Assembly (NCBI RefSeq): GCF_963678185.1
Contig: NZ_OY782757.1
Coordinates: forward strand, 1,747,001 to 1,811,000
Direction: 5' to 3'
From: an uncultured Tolumonas sp.
GTDB lineage: Bacteria; Pseudomonadota; Gammaproteobacteria; Enterobacterales; Aeromonadaceae
Length of the DNA stretch: 64,000 nucleotides
The notes below the pieces were generated by a model. It saw only the letters and a list, made by a program, of their open reading frames with translations, did not search any database and was not told the DNA's origin. The translations under genes were made by a program, and so were the position numbers. This document shows positions 18,801 through 26,024 of this stretch, piece after piece. The stretch's first letter is position 1; each line of letters starts with the position of its first letter.

Positions 18801-19016
18801 GAACTTGCTGAAGCGGTGATCAACAGCGGTGTGGTGCGGGCGAAACCGATCATTCTGACGGCGCTCGCAGCTATGATTGGGGCCACCTTTATTTTGGATG
18901 ATCCAATTTTTAGCGGTCTGGCCATTAGCCTGCTGTTTGGTTTGTTTGCCTCGACCGTGCTGACGCTGATCGTGATCCCGGTGCTGTATTTCCTCTATCT
19001 GAGAAATAAAGGTTAA
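15861..19016 (+). CDS. RND efflux transporter permease
   Basis: Inner membrane proton-driven pump of 1,051 residues with RND architecture: TM1 near residue 20 (SPITPLLAIVGLLLGIAAVLV), a large periplasmic loop, TM2-6, a second loop and TM8-12. The proton-relay aspartates appear in GILVDDAIVVVENI in TM4. GGAGG five bases before ATG 15861 sets the start, which overlaps the adaptor stop. The sequence is of the AcrB-like HAE/HME superfamily, but of the subgroup often beside DUF2892 genes rather than classical AcrB. Control by the AATTAGA operators suggests a sulfur- or redox-stress link; this is inference. Confidence 0.9.
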   Translation: MRPDLGLAGRIARQFLHSPITPLLAIVGLLLGIAAVLVTPKEEEPQIEVTFADIYIPFPGASPQEVEQLVTLPAEQVLSEMKDIDTLYSFSQPGGAMLIVAFKVGKPRQQALVDLYNQLASNKDWLPAGLGVGEPLVKPRAIDDVPILNLTLWSKQADITAEQLTQIAHGLETELKRLPGTRQIQTVGRHDRVVQVTIDPAKLNAFGLNWPQISQVLKSANQQQNNLSLTQDNQQISLQVGEFLGSADDVGQLIISSQQGHPVYLADVAIIHEGADVPSANVWMSQQGKIYPAVTLAIAKQPGVNAVDLSRAVSARVAQIHNILIPQGVEVSLTRDYGQTANEKANKLISKLIFATSAVVILVWLSMGWREAAVVGSAIVLTLAMTLFASWAWGFTLNRISLFALIFSIGILVDDAIVVVENIHRHQQAGGDWKEAIPQAVDEVGGPTILATLTVIVALLPMAFVSGMMGPYMSPIPINASTGMLISLGVAFIVTPWLALHLLKSHHNAESTSEHKATALLRRILGSFLLGDHAKKARRKLALVVGLLVLESLALPVLEWVVLKMLPFDNKSEFQVMVDLPEGTPLEQTQALLQQLAHEAEQIPEVTSVQIYAGTSAPINFNGLVRHYFMRQSPELGDLQINLQGKHERDRSSHQIARDARERLAPLAQKAGATLKVVEIPPGPPVWSPILAEVYGPTQAMREQAALQIQNTFKNTADIVDIDVDVPAQQQHWQITIDRARAARLGISEVAIRQTLAGALNGEDVSYLHAPDQKYAKPIRLRLEDGDKVDLLGVLSLTLPAATGKAIALSELVQVNKASKPHSIMHKNMQPMVMVTADMAGKLDSPLYGMAEIASTLRDKHPAWKQSLIGQPDGLSGVAIKWDGEWKITYETFRDMGIAYSVGILLIYFLVVAQFNSYSVPLIIMAPIPLTLVGVMPGHAIMGAPFTATSMIGMIALAGIIVRNSILLVDFVNQQRAAGVELAEAVINSGVVRAKPIILTALAAMIGATFILDDPIFSGLAISLLFGLFASTVLTLIVIPVLYFLYLRNKG

Positions 19017-19033
19017 AACAACAGATCGCCAGC

Positions 19034-19115
19034 TATACCCAAACAACTTGGCGTTGCAGGTAGGCGGCGAATGAACGCTGCCAACGCCGCTGCAACTTCA
19101 AGTGGGAAGGGTATA
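19034..19115. repeat. 82-base palindromic repeat element between RND operon and chrA
   Basis: Imperfect palindrome running from TATACCC to GGGTATA with inner matched arms ACTTG/CAAGT and GTTGCAG/CTGCAAC, plus a central GGC-GCG/CGC-GCC stem. It ends at the base before the chrA stop codon, between convergent genes. It resembles dispersed palindromic elements I know from gammaproteobacterial genomes. It could form a cruciform or RNA hairpin and serve as a terminator for both genes. I found no second copy in this window and no clear target duplication. Confidence 0.6.
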
Positions 19116-20348
19116 TCACAATAAGGCGAGCAGCCCGCCACCAGCACCACAGCCGATCACCACGAACCAAGGTGGTAAACGCCAGATCATTAATGCAATG
19201 AGGGCTAACAGTGCCAGCATCAAATCGGCAACATGCTGGATCGCATTCACCCAGACTGGTTGATAAAGTGCAGCCAGCAAAATGCCCACGACGGCCGCAT
19301 TGATACCACTGAGTGCGGCTTGAACCGGAGTAAAACGACGCAGCTGCTCCCAAAACGGTAATACACCAGCAACCAGTAAAAACGACGGCAGAAAGATCGC
19401 CATAAGCGCCAACAGCCCACCAGCCCACCCTGTTGGTGCGCCTTGTACCGAGGCGCCGAGAAATGCGGCAAAAGTAAACAGTGGCCCAGGCACTGCTTGT
19501 GCGGCACCATATCCCGCCAAAAAAGTTTCGTTATTTACCCAACCGGTAGGAACGACCGCCGATTGCAACAGTGGCAACACCACATGCCCACCACCAAAGA
19601 CTAAAGCGCCGGTCCGGTAGAAAATATCAAATAACTGTATTGCAGGTGCTGACGATAATTGCGCCATAACGGGTAAACCAAACAGCAACACTACAAATAT
19701 CGCCAGCCAGACGATAGCCATACGCCAGCGATAAACACGATCAACGGGTTCTTCTGCTATTGCATTTTGGGTTATGACATTTTTACTTTTAAACAAAAAA
19801 TATCCGCTTACAGCCGCCAACAAAATGATGCTCATTTGCCCTGATATGGCAGGCCAAAACAGAGATACAACCGTCGCCAATAGCATCAGAGTGATATGCT
19901 GTTTATCATGACAAAACTGCTTAGCCATGCCCCAAACTGCTTGTGCGACCACCGCAACCGCCACCACTTTTAAGCCGTGTAATACCCCTACTGGCATAAA
20001 GTGCTGCCATTGCGAAAGACCCAACGCAAATAAGATCAACGCGAGTGCTGATGGCAATGTAAAGCCGCACCAAGCGACCAAGGCACCCGCATATCCAGCC
20101 CGAGATAAGCCGATTGCCATGCCAACCTGACTACTGGCTGGCCCCGGCAAAAACTGACACAGTGCTACTAAATCAGCATAACGTTGCTGGCTTAGCCACC
20201 CTCGCCGCACGACAAATTCTTCACGGAAATATCCCAGATGAGCAATGGGCCCACCGAACGATGTCAGCCCTAAGCGCAGGAAAATGATAAAAATCATCCA
20301 GATACTGACATTTTTATTTTCTTGTTCACTCTTTGGTTCCAATGTCAT
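19116..20348 (-). CDS. chrA: Chromate efflux transporter (ChrA, long-chain)
   Basis: Inner membrane exporter of chromate, about 410 residues with ten or more hydrophobic segments. Both CHR domain halves are present. The N-terminal half has LGLTSFGGPIAHLGYFREEFV and CQFLPGPASSQVGMAIG; the C-terminal half has RTGALVFGGGHVVLPLLQ and GYGAAQAVPGPLFTFAAFLG. I take ATG 20348 as start because GAGAG lies just upstream, though an ATG seven codons earlier is possible. Sulfate is a structural analogue, so some family members may act on other oxyanions. No chrB regulator is adjacent. Confidence 0.87.
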   Translation of the reverse strand: MTLEPKSEQENKNVSIWMIFIIFLRLGLTSFGGPIAHLGYFREEFVVRRGWLSQQRYADLVALCQFLPGPASSQVGMAIGLSRAGYAGALVAWCGFTLPSALALILFALGLSQWQHFMPVGVLHGLKVVAVAVVAQAVWGMAKQFCHDKQHITLMLLATVVSLFWPAISGQMSIILLAAVSGYFLFKSKNVITQNAIAEEPVDRVYRWRMAIVWLAIFVVLLFGLPVMAQLSSAPAIQLFDIFYRTGALVFGGGHVVLPLLQSAVVPTGWVNNETFLAGYGAAQAVPGPLFTFAAFLGASVQGAPTGWAGGLLALMAIFLPSFLLVAGVLPFWEQLRRFTPVQAALSGINAAVVGILLAALYQPVWVNAIQHVADLMLALLALIALMIWRLPPWFVVIGCGAGGGLLALL

Positions 20349-20405
20349 CACCACTCTCTGGATACGCAATAAACTTCTGTAAAAACAATAAGATAACGGT
20401 ATTTC

Positions 20406-20419
20406 ATGTTCATGAACAT
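20406..20419. promoter_or_regulatory. Perfect 14-base palindrome between chrA and a membrane protein gene
   Basis: ATGTTCATGAACAT is fully self-complementary and lies 58 bases before the chrA start and about 100 before the rightward gene. It looks like an operator for a dimeric repressor; the regulator is unknown. Confidence 0.4.
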
Positions 20420-20520
20420 AACTCGCTCAGTTCATTACTCACAACTTTGCGTAAAAAAACATCTAAAAGACTACATTAGCTATACTAAATATAAATGGTA
20501 ATAATTAGTAAGGAGGCACT

Positions 20521-20919
20521 ATGTTGCCCGTCCTACTTTATGAAGCATTGCCTCTTATTTATCTCTCTAGTGGCTCAGTTATCCTCGTGGTCGGTCAAAG
20601 TGCTTTAGCCTTAACAGCAGCTGTATTGTTATATTGTGCAGGCGTCTTTATTTGGGTCATGCGCTCAGAAAACCGACGAACGGATCGCCGAGTGGGACCT
20701 TCTCATAAATTCATTTTTTTGCCCGAAACACTGTATGAGTTTAAGCCATTCATCGTTTTATTTATCGGTCTCTTATTAGTAAAAAACGAAGCGTTTCTTA
20801 TCGTTGGTGTACTCATTATTTTCTGGGCATTGTTTTGTGTATTCAGAAGAATTCATCACAGACGACATGTGAACCGGCATTTATTTAAAATGCCTAAAAT
20901 GAACACACACTCGTTCTAA
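20521..20919 (+). CDS. Membrane protein of unknown function
   Basis: I do not recognise this 132-residue protein. It has three to four hydrophobic segments (about 5-25, 28-48, 74-88 and 90-110), a charged loop SENRRTDRRVGPSHKF between the second and third, and a basic, His-rich tail RRIHHRRHVNRHLFK. The positive-inside rule puts the loop and tail in the cytoplasm. A strong ribosome site (AAGGAGG, four bases before ATG) and a TATACT -10-like box at 20481 support real expression. Its codons are more AT-rich than its neighbours. It is divergent from chrA with a palindrome between them. Confidence 0.62.
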   Translation: MLPVLLYEALPLIYLSSGSVILVVGQSALALTAAVLLYCAGVFIWVMRSENRRTDRRVGPSHKFIFLPETLYEFKPFIVLFIGLLLVKNEAFLIVGVLIIFWALFCVFRRIHHRRHVNRHLFKMPKMNTHSF

Positions 20920-20946
20920 AATTAGTCTTTGTTCAATACACCACCG

Positions 20947-20980
20947 ACAAAACAGGCATCTTCTATGTGGCCTGTTTTGT
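20947..20980. terminator. Bidirectional terminator
   Basis: An 11-base perfect stem, ACAAAACAGGC / GCCTGTTTTGT, with a 12-base loop, between the membrane protein gene and the convergent MocR-type regulator. Confidence 0.82.
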
Positions 20981-20982
20981 TA

Positions 20983-22338
20983 TCAGCAATGCGCATAATC
21001 AAAACGTGCATCACGCCGTAACAACTCAGCTAATTGCGTTAATGTAGCAATAAACACCGGTTCATCTTCAATCGCCATCAGCGACAAGCGGATCGCATTT
21101 GGCGTCACAGCCAGTGGATCCGCTTTGAAATAGGAGGCGCTGCTGACCAGAATGCCGCGATTTTTCGCGACCAATGTAAAGGCATCCGCTTGCCAATGCT
21201 CCGGCAACATCAGCCACAGGTGGTAGCTATCCGGCTGGTGAAATAGCGTAAATTCAGCCAAATATTCAGCGGCTAAACGCTGGCGATTGATCGCTATCTG
21301 GCGTTGTTCTTTAGCGATTTGAAATGCTTCACCGGTATAAATCAGCACAGCCGCCGCCGCAAACGTGATCGGTGAAGGCAACCACAACGTAGAGCGAATA
21401 AATGCTGCTAAGCGTTCACTTTCCGCTGATGGTGCTTTGATATAACCACAACGCAGACCGGGGCTGATGGCTTTTGACAGGCTAGTAATATGAAAACCAT
21501 GTAATGGTGCGAAATTACAGATCGCCGCAATCGCAGTCGGATTTAAAAACCCATAAATATCATCTTCAACTAACCATAGCTGATGCTGGTTTACGACTGC
21601 AGCCAGTTGCTGTCGGCGCTCGACCGGGATGGTGGCAGCGGTTGGGTTTTGATGTGATGGCACCACAATCACCATCGCGATTTGGGCATTCTGACATAGG
21701 TCATTTAAAGCCGCCGGCAGCATGCCCTGTTCATCCATCGCAACAGAGACCACTTTCCGCCCCAATAAATTCGCGATCGACAAAATGCCCGGATACGTCT
21801 GTGCCTCAACCGCAATGGTGTCATCCGGCTGGGTGTATAACTGGATCAACGTAGTCAGTGCATGTTGTGCGCCACTGGCTAACACCACATCATTGTCGTT
21901 ATCGACTTTCAGGCCATACTGACGCGCCCACTTTGCCCCCATCACCCGATGTTGTGCCAAGCCGGTGTGTTCGACATAGCCATATAACACATCATTACCG
22001 TGCGTCAGGATCTGCGAAAACACCTGATTAAGCCGATCAGCATGTTGATGAATACAAGGCTGCAAGATCGACAGATTGCGTTCTTGCTCGCTGGTTTCGG
22101 CGCGAATGACATCTGACAGCTGGCTGTGATTACTGACAAAACTGCCCCGTCCGACAAACGATTCAATCAGTTTTTTTTCCGCCAATTCTTTATAGGCTTT
22201 CGCCACCGTGATCGGTGTGGTCGCCCATTGTTGGGCTAATTCACGATGTGTTGGTAGCTGGCTGCCTTCCGGAAACTGGCCGGAACGGATCAATTCTTCT
22301 ATCTTTTTAACAATGGCTAAATATTTTGGCGCGCTCAT
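20983..22338 (-). CDS. MocR-type GntR regulator with aminotransferase-like domain
   Basis: A 451-residue PLP-dependent regulator. The N-terminal GntR winged helix (IVKKIEELIRSGQFPEGSQLPTHRELAQQW, then TPITVAKAYKELAEKKLIES) is joined to a class I aminotransferase fold (residues about 100-445). The PLP lysine is in SLSKAISPGLRCGY. Members such as PdxR, GabR and TauR sense amines, amino acids or vitamin B6 and control adjacent genes. The divergent gene is a hydroxyacid dehydrogenase, so a catabolic or detoxification pathway is likely. Two inverted 18-base elements in the shared region are probable binding sites. Confidence 0.88.
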   Translation of the reverse strand: MSAPKYLAIVKKIEELIRSGQFPEGSQLPTHRELAQQWATTPITVAKAYKELAEKKLIESFVGRGSFVSNHSQLSDVIRAETSEQERNLSILQPCIHQHADRLNQVFSQILTHGNDVLYGYVEHTGLAQHRVMGAKWARQYGLKVDNDNDVVLASGAQHALTTLIQLYTQPDDTIAVEAQTYPGILSIANLLGRKVVSVAMDEQGMLPAALNDLCQNAQIAMVIVVPSHQNPTAATIPVERRQQLAAVVNQHQLWLVEDDIYGFLNPTAIAAICNFAPLHGFHITSLSKAISPGLRCGYIKAPSAESERLAAFIRSTLWLPSPITFAAAAVLIYTGEAFQIAKEQRQIAINRQRLAAEYLAEFTLFHQPDSYHLWLMLPEHWQADAFTLVAKNRGILVSSASYFKADPLAVTPNAIRLSLMAIEDEPVFIATLTQLAELLRRDARFDYAHC

Positions 22339-22373
22339 TTTATCTTACCGGATACAGGCATTGACTAAAGATA

Positions 22374-22391
22374 ACATATATCAATTTGTCG
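22374..22391 (-). promoter_or_regulatory. MocR-type operator, copy 1 (regulator side)
   Basis: On the minus strand the site reads CGACAAATTGATATATGT, beginning 53 bases and ending 36 bases before the regulator ATG. It differs at one position from the copy at 22464, and each copy points towards its own gene. It includes a TTGATA -35-like hexamer, so binding could repress the regulator's own promoter. Confidence 0.55.
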
Positions 22392-22463
22392 CTATAACCT
22401 CTATTCCTGCACGATAATTGGCGCTTTATCACCAAATAAACGGAGATTTGCCGATCCCTAGAT

Positions 22464-22481
22464 CGACAAATTGACATATGT
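22464..22481 (+). promoter_or_regulatory. MocR-type operator, copy 2 (dehydrogenase side)
   Basis: Reads CGACAAATTGACATATGT, the inverted counterpart of the 22374 copy (17 of 18 identical), with the two sites' centres 90 bases apart. It contains the -35 box of the promoter at 22471. Confidence 0.55.
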
Positions 22482-22499
22482 CATTAACAGATCAATTAT
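22471..22499 (+). promoter_or_regulatory. Sigma-70 promoter of the dehydrogenase gene
   Basis: TTGACA (22471-22476), a 17-base spacer, then AATTAT (22494-22499), leading to the dehydrogenase gene at 22531. The -35 box lies inside the operator copy 2. Confidence 0.55.
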
Positions 22500-22530
22500 C
22501 TGGTCATCGTACTGACAGAGAGGGATCATG

Positions 22531-23403
22531 ATGAACATAAGCAACGTAGCCTTTATTGGTTTAGGTGTAATGGGCTCCCCGATGGCGGGATACCTGCAAA
22601 ATAAAGGTTTTCACACCACGGTTTATAACCGCACGCATAGCAAAGCCGAAGCCTGGCAAGCAACCTATCATGGCGCGATTGCCGAAACGCCAAAGCAAGC
22701 GGCAACCAATGCCGACATCGTTTTTATCTGTGTCGGCAACGATAACGATGTGCGCAGTATTTGCTATGGCGAAGACGGTATTCTGGCTGGCTTAAAACCC
22801 GGGGCGATTGTCATTGACCACACCACCGCCTCGGCCACCTTGGCGCATGAATTGGAAAATGCCTGTCACAAGCAAGGTAATCACTTTATGGATTGCCCGG
22901 TTTCGGGTGGGCAAAGCGGAGCGGAAAAAGGTTGCCTGACCATCATGTGCGGTGGTGATGAACAAACTTTTGCCTTGGCTAAACCGGTGATGGCGGCGTA
23001 TGCCCGTCAGATCCAACTGGTCGGCCGTTGTGGTGCCGGGCAACGCTGTAAAATGGTCAATCAGATCTGTATCGCTGGTGTGCTACAAGGCTTAAGCGAA
23101 GGGCTGTTGCTGGCGGAAACCGTCGGGCTCGATATTCACCAAGTAGTTGAAACGCTGAAATTCGGCGCTGCGGGTTCGTGGCAGATGGAAAACCGCGCCG
23201 AAACCATGGCACAAAACAAATTCAGTTTTGGCTTTGCCATCGACTGGATGCGTAAAGATTTAGGCATCTGCTTGGAAGAAGCCGTCCGCCAGCATATTGA
23301 ACTGCCACTGACCAAACAGGTGGATGAACGCTATGCCAAACTACAGGAAGAAGGTTGTGGCCGGCTGGATACTTCAGCGTTGATCTTATCGCTGAAAAAA
23401 TAA
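22531..23403 (+). CDS. NAD(P)-dependent beta-hydroxyacid dehydrogenase
   Basis: A 290-residue member of the 3-hydroxyisobutyrate/tartronate semialdehyde reductase family. It has the N-terminal Rossmann motif FIGLGVMGSPMAGYL, the substrate-binding DCPVSGGQSGAEKG, and the catalytic lysine in GAGQRCKMVNQI. Substrate is unknown; it is distinct from garR in this window (34099). Two ATG codons lie in tandem at 22528 and 22531; I use the second for better Shine-Dalgarno spacing (GAGAGGG). It is divergent from the MocR-type regulator that probably controls it. Confidence 0.87.
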   Translation: MNISNVAFIGLGVMGSPMAGYLQNKGFHTTVYNRTHSKAEAWQATYHGAIAETPKQAATNADIVFICVGNDNDVRSICYGEDGILAGLKPGAIVIDHTTASATLAHELENACHKQGNHFMDCPVSGGQSGAEKGCLTIMCGGDEQTFALAKPVMAAYARQIQLVGRCGAGQRCKMVNQICIAGVLQGLSEGLLLAETVGLDIHQVVETLKFGAAGSWQMENRAETMAQNKFSFGFAIDWMRKDLGICLEEAVRQHIELPLTKQVDERYAKLQEEGCGRLDTSALILSLKK

Positions 23404-23425
23404 TCCTGGTTGAACATCAAAAACA

Positions 23426-23446
23426 GAGCCTCGATTTTCGAGGCTC
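23426..23446. terminator. Terminator after the dehydrogenase gene
   Basis: GAGCCTCGA / TCGAGGCTC stem with a three-base loop, followed by ATGTTTT on the plus strand and by TGTTTT on the minus strand. It separates two convergent genes. Confidence 0.8.
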
Positions 23447-23451
23447 ATGTT

Positions 23452-24357
23452 TTAAACTACATTCCAACTTAATGACTGCTCGCTTTGAAAATGGTGCGAC
23501 ACACCACTCAATGGGTCGGTAAACCTCAGCTCTTTCGCTAGCAGTTGCAGCGGTTTTGCATAGTCATCGACGGCGTCGTTATCTACCAGCGGATAAAACG
23601 GATCATGACGAATTGGCGCACCAAGGTTTGCCATGTGTAATCGAAGCTGATGCTTTTTGCCGGATACCGGATTTAACTGATAGCGGCACCACTCACCGCG
23701 TTGTTCTATCACATCAATAATGGTGTGCGAGTTTGGCGTGCCCGCCACTTCCTGTGACAGAAAAAACTGCTCGCCCTGCACAATGCGCGTTGAGCGGTGA
23801 TGTGGAAAATTTAATTGCGGCAAAGCCGGTGCGATTGCCTCATAGCACTTACTTATTTGCTGCTCACGAAACAGTGCCTGATAAAGTGCACGTGTTTGCT
23901 TTTGTACCGAAAACAGCACCAGACCAGCGGTATGGCGATCGATGCGATGCAACGGTTGCAATTCCACATTATTCAGACGAGCCATCAAACGGGCCTGCAA
24001 GGTATGTGCAACGTAATCGCCCGTGGGTGTAACGGGCAAAAAATGCGGCTTATCAGCCACTAAAATGTGGTCATCTTGATACAAAATGGTTTCGTGAAAG
24101 GGAATGATTTTTTCACCTACAATCTCGCGATAGTAATAGATGCGCAACCCAGCACAATAAGGATGATCGTGACGAATAGGGTTTTGCTGACCATCTAAAA
24201 CGAGTTTTCGCTCAAAACGACCCAGCCAGTTGTCACGGCCAATATGGGGGAAGTTTTCACACAAGCAATCTAACATTGTTGGCCATGCACCTTGATAAGG
24301 CAGCACAAACGTACTCGGTGGAATAAGCGGTGTAGCGGAATGTGATCGGGTCTGCAT
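23452..24357 (-). CDS. RluA-family RNA pseudouridine synthase
   Basis: A 301-residue enzyme that isomerises uridine to pseudouridine in RNA. The catalytic aspartate is in LHRIDRHTAGLVLFS, and the family motifs ILVADKPHFLPVTP and GKKHQLRLHMANLGAPI are present. It belongs to the RluA/RluC/RluD group but has a divergent N-terminal region without an evident S4 domain. The RNA target cannot be told from sequence. It is transcribed alone, between two terminators. Confidence 0.86.
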   Translation of the reverse strand: MQTRSHSATPLIPPSTFVLPYQGAWPTMLDCLCENFPHIGRDNWLGRFERKLVLDGQQNPIRHDHPYCAGLRIYYYREIVGEKIIPFHETILYQDDHILVADKPHFLPVTPTGDYVAHTLQARLMARLNNVELQPLHRIDRHTAGLVLFSVQKQTRALYQALFREQQISKCYEAIAPALPQLNFPHHRSTRIVQGEQFFLSQEVAGTPNSHTIIDVIEQRGEWCRYQLNPVSGKKHQLRLHMANLGAPIRHDPFYPLVDNDAVDDYAKPLQLLAKELRFTDPLSGVSHHFQSEQSLSWNVV

Positions 24358-24457
24358 GCTCTCGAATCAGGCCAACATGTGCCTTTACTCTGTTTTCCGC
24401 TCCTGCGGATTGTCTGATTCGGACTATTTTACAATGAAGATAAATCGCTGTAAAAAA

Positions 24458-24488
24458 TTAGCCCCGGAGCGATAAACTCCAGGGCTAA
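24458..24488 (-). terminator. Terminator of the pyruvate dehydrogenase operon
   Basis: TTAGCCC-GGAG arms pair with CTCC-GGGCTAA around a seven-base loop, then TTTTTTAC on the minus strand, downstream of lpdA. Confidence 0.8.
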
Positions 24489-24520
24489 ATTTTTTATTTA
24501 GATCTCAAAACGGCGCGTAA

Positions 24521-25948
24521 TTAACGCTTTTTAGCTTTCGCGTTTGGCAGGTCAGTAATCGACCCTTCATACACTTCCGCCGCCAGACCTACCGATTCGT
24601 GCAGTGTTGGGTGAGCATGAATGGTCAATGCGATATCTTCCGCATCAGCACCCATCTCAATGGCTAAGCCGATTTCGCCCAACAGTTCGCCACCGTTGGT
24701 GCCGACAATCGCACCACCGATCACACGGTGAGTGGCTTTGTCGAAAATCAGTTTAGTCATACCATCTGCGCAATCAGAAGCAATCGCACGACCTGAAGCA
24801 GCCCATGGGAAGGTCGCTGTTTCATAGTTGATGCCTTTCGCTTTCGCTTCTTTCTCGGTCAAACCAACCCATGCAATTTCCGGTTCGGTATAAGCGATTG
24901 AAGGGATCACTTTCGGATCAAAGTAGTGTTTCTTGCCAGCAATAACTTCAGCCGCGACGTGACCTTCATGCACACCTTTGTGCGCCAGCATTGGCTGACC
25001 CACGATGTCGCCAATCGCGAAGATGTGTGGCACGTTGGTGCGCAGTTGTTTGTCGACTTCGATGAAACCACGGTCAGTTACCACGATACCGGCTTTTTCC
25101 GCATCGAGGTTTTTACCGTTCGGTACACGACCTACGGCCACCAACACGCTGTCATAACGCACAGGTTCAACAGGCGCTTGTTTGCCTTCAAATGTCACGT
25201 ACAAGCCATCTTTCTTGGCTTCAACCGCGATCACTTTGGTTTCCAGCATTACGTTGAATTTTTTCTCAACGCGTTTTGCGTAAACCTTAACCACGTCTTT
25301 ATCGGCCGCAGGCACCAGCTGGTCAGCAAATTCAACCACGTCGATTTCCGCACCCAGTGCAGAATAAACGGTGCCCATTTCCAGACCGATGATACCGCCA
25401 CCCAGCACCAGCAATTTGCCCGGTACTTCTTTCAGTTCCAACGCATCGGTAGAGTCCCAAACGCGTGGGTCGTTGTGTGGAATGAATGGCAGTTTAACTG
25501 GGCGAGAACCCGCCGCGATGATCGCGTTATCAAATTTGATGGTGGTTACAGAGCCATCAGCAGCCGTTACGTCAATGCTGTTCGGGCCAGTAAATTTAGC
25601 GATACCGTTTACCACTGGCACTTTACGCTGTTTGGCCATACCCGCCAGACCGCCAGTCAGTTTGGTAACAACTTTTTCTTTCCACAGACGGATCTTGTTG
25701 ATGTCAGTTTGTGGTTCACCAAATACGATACCGTGCTCAGCCAGTGCTTTGGCTTCTTCGATCACTTTTGCTACGTGCAGCAGTGCTTTCGATGGAATAC
25801 AACCCACGTTCAAACACACGCCACCGAGGGTACCGAAACGTTCAATCAGAACCGTGTCTAATCCCAGATCAGAAGAACGGAATGCAGCAGAATAACCCGC
25901 TGGGCCCGCACCAATCACCACAACCTGAGTTTTGATTTCATTACTCAT
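24521..25948 (-). CDS. lpdA: Dihydrolipoyl dehydrogenase (E3)
   Basis: FAD enzyme that reoxidises dihydrolipoyl groups of pyruvate and 2-oxoglutarate dehydrogenase complexes, producing NADH. The 475-residue protein has VVIGAGPAGYSAA (FAD-binding) and the redox-active cysteines 45 and 50 in GGVCLNVGCIPSK. A second Rossmann motif, LVLGGGIIGLEMG, binds NAD, and the catalytic HAHPTLHESVG lies near the C terminus. Last gene of the pdhR-aceE-aceF-lpdA cluster, 76 bases after aceF; the gap could hold a separate lpdA promoter as in E. coli, but I see no clear one. Confidence 0.97.
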   Translation of the reverse strand: MSNEIKTQVVVIGAGPAGYSAAFRSSDLGLDTVLIERFGTLGGVCLNVGCIPSKALLHVAKVIEEAKALAEHGIVFGEPQTDINKIRLWKEKVVTKLTGGLAGMAKQRKVPVVNGIAKFTGPNSIDVTAADGSVTTIKFDNAIIAAGSRPVKLPFIPHNDPRVWDSTDALELKEVPGKLLVLGGGIIGLEMGTVYSALGAEIDVVEFADQLVPAADKDVVKVYAKRVEKKFNVMLETKVIAVEAKKDGLYVTFEGKQAPVEPVRYDSVLVAVGRVPNGKNLDAEKAGIVVTDRGFIEVDKQLRTNVPHIFAIGDIVGQPMLAHKGVHEGHVAAEVIAGKKHYFDPKVIPSIAYTEPEIAWVGLTEKEAKAKGINYETATFPWAASGRAIASDCADGMTKLIFDKATHRVIGGAIVGTNGGELLGEIGLAIEMGADAEDIALTIHAHPTLHESVGLAAEVYEGSITDLPNAKAKKR

Positions 25949-26024
25949 TATGACCTCGATTTTCTATCTCAGTTGCTACCGGAAACCCACTAAAGCTAGC
26001 ACGTTTCCGGTGAGGCAGACAAAA

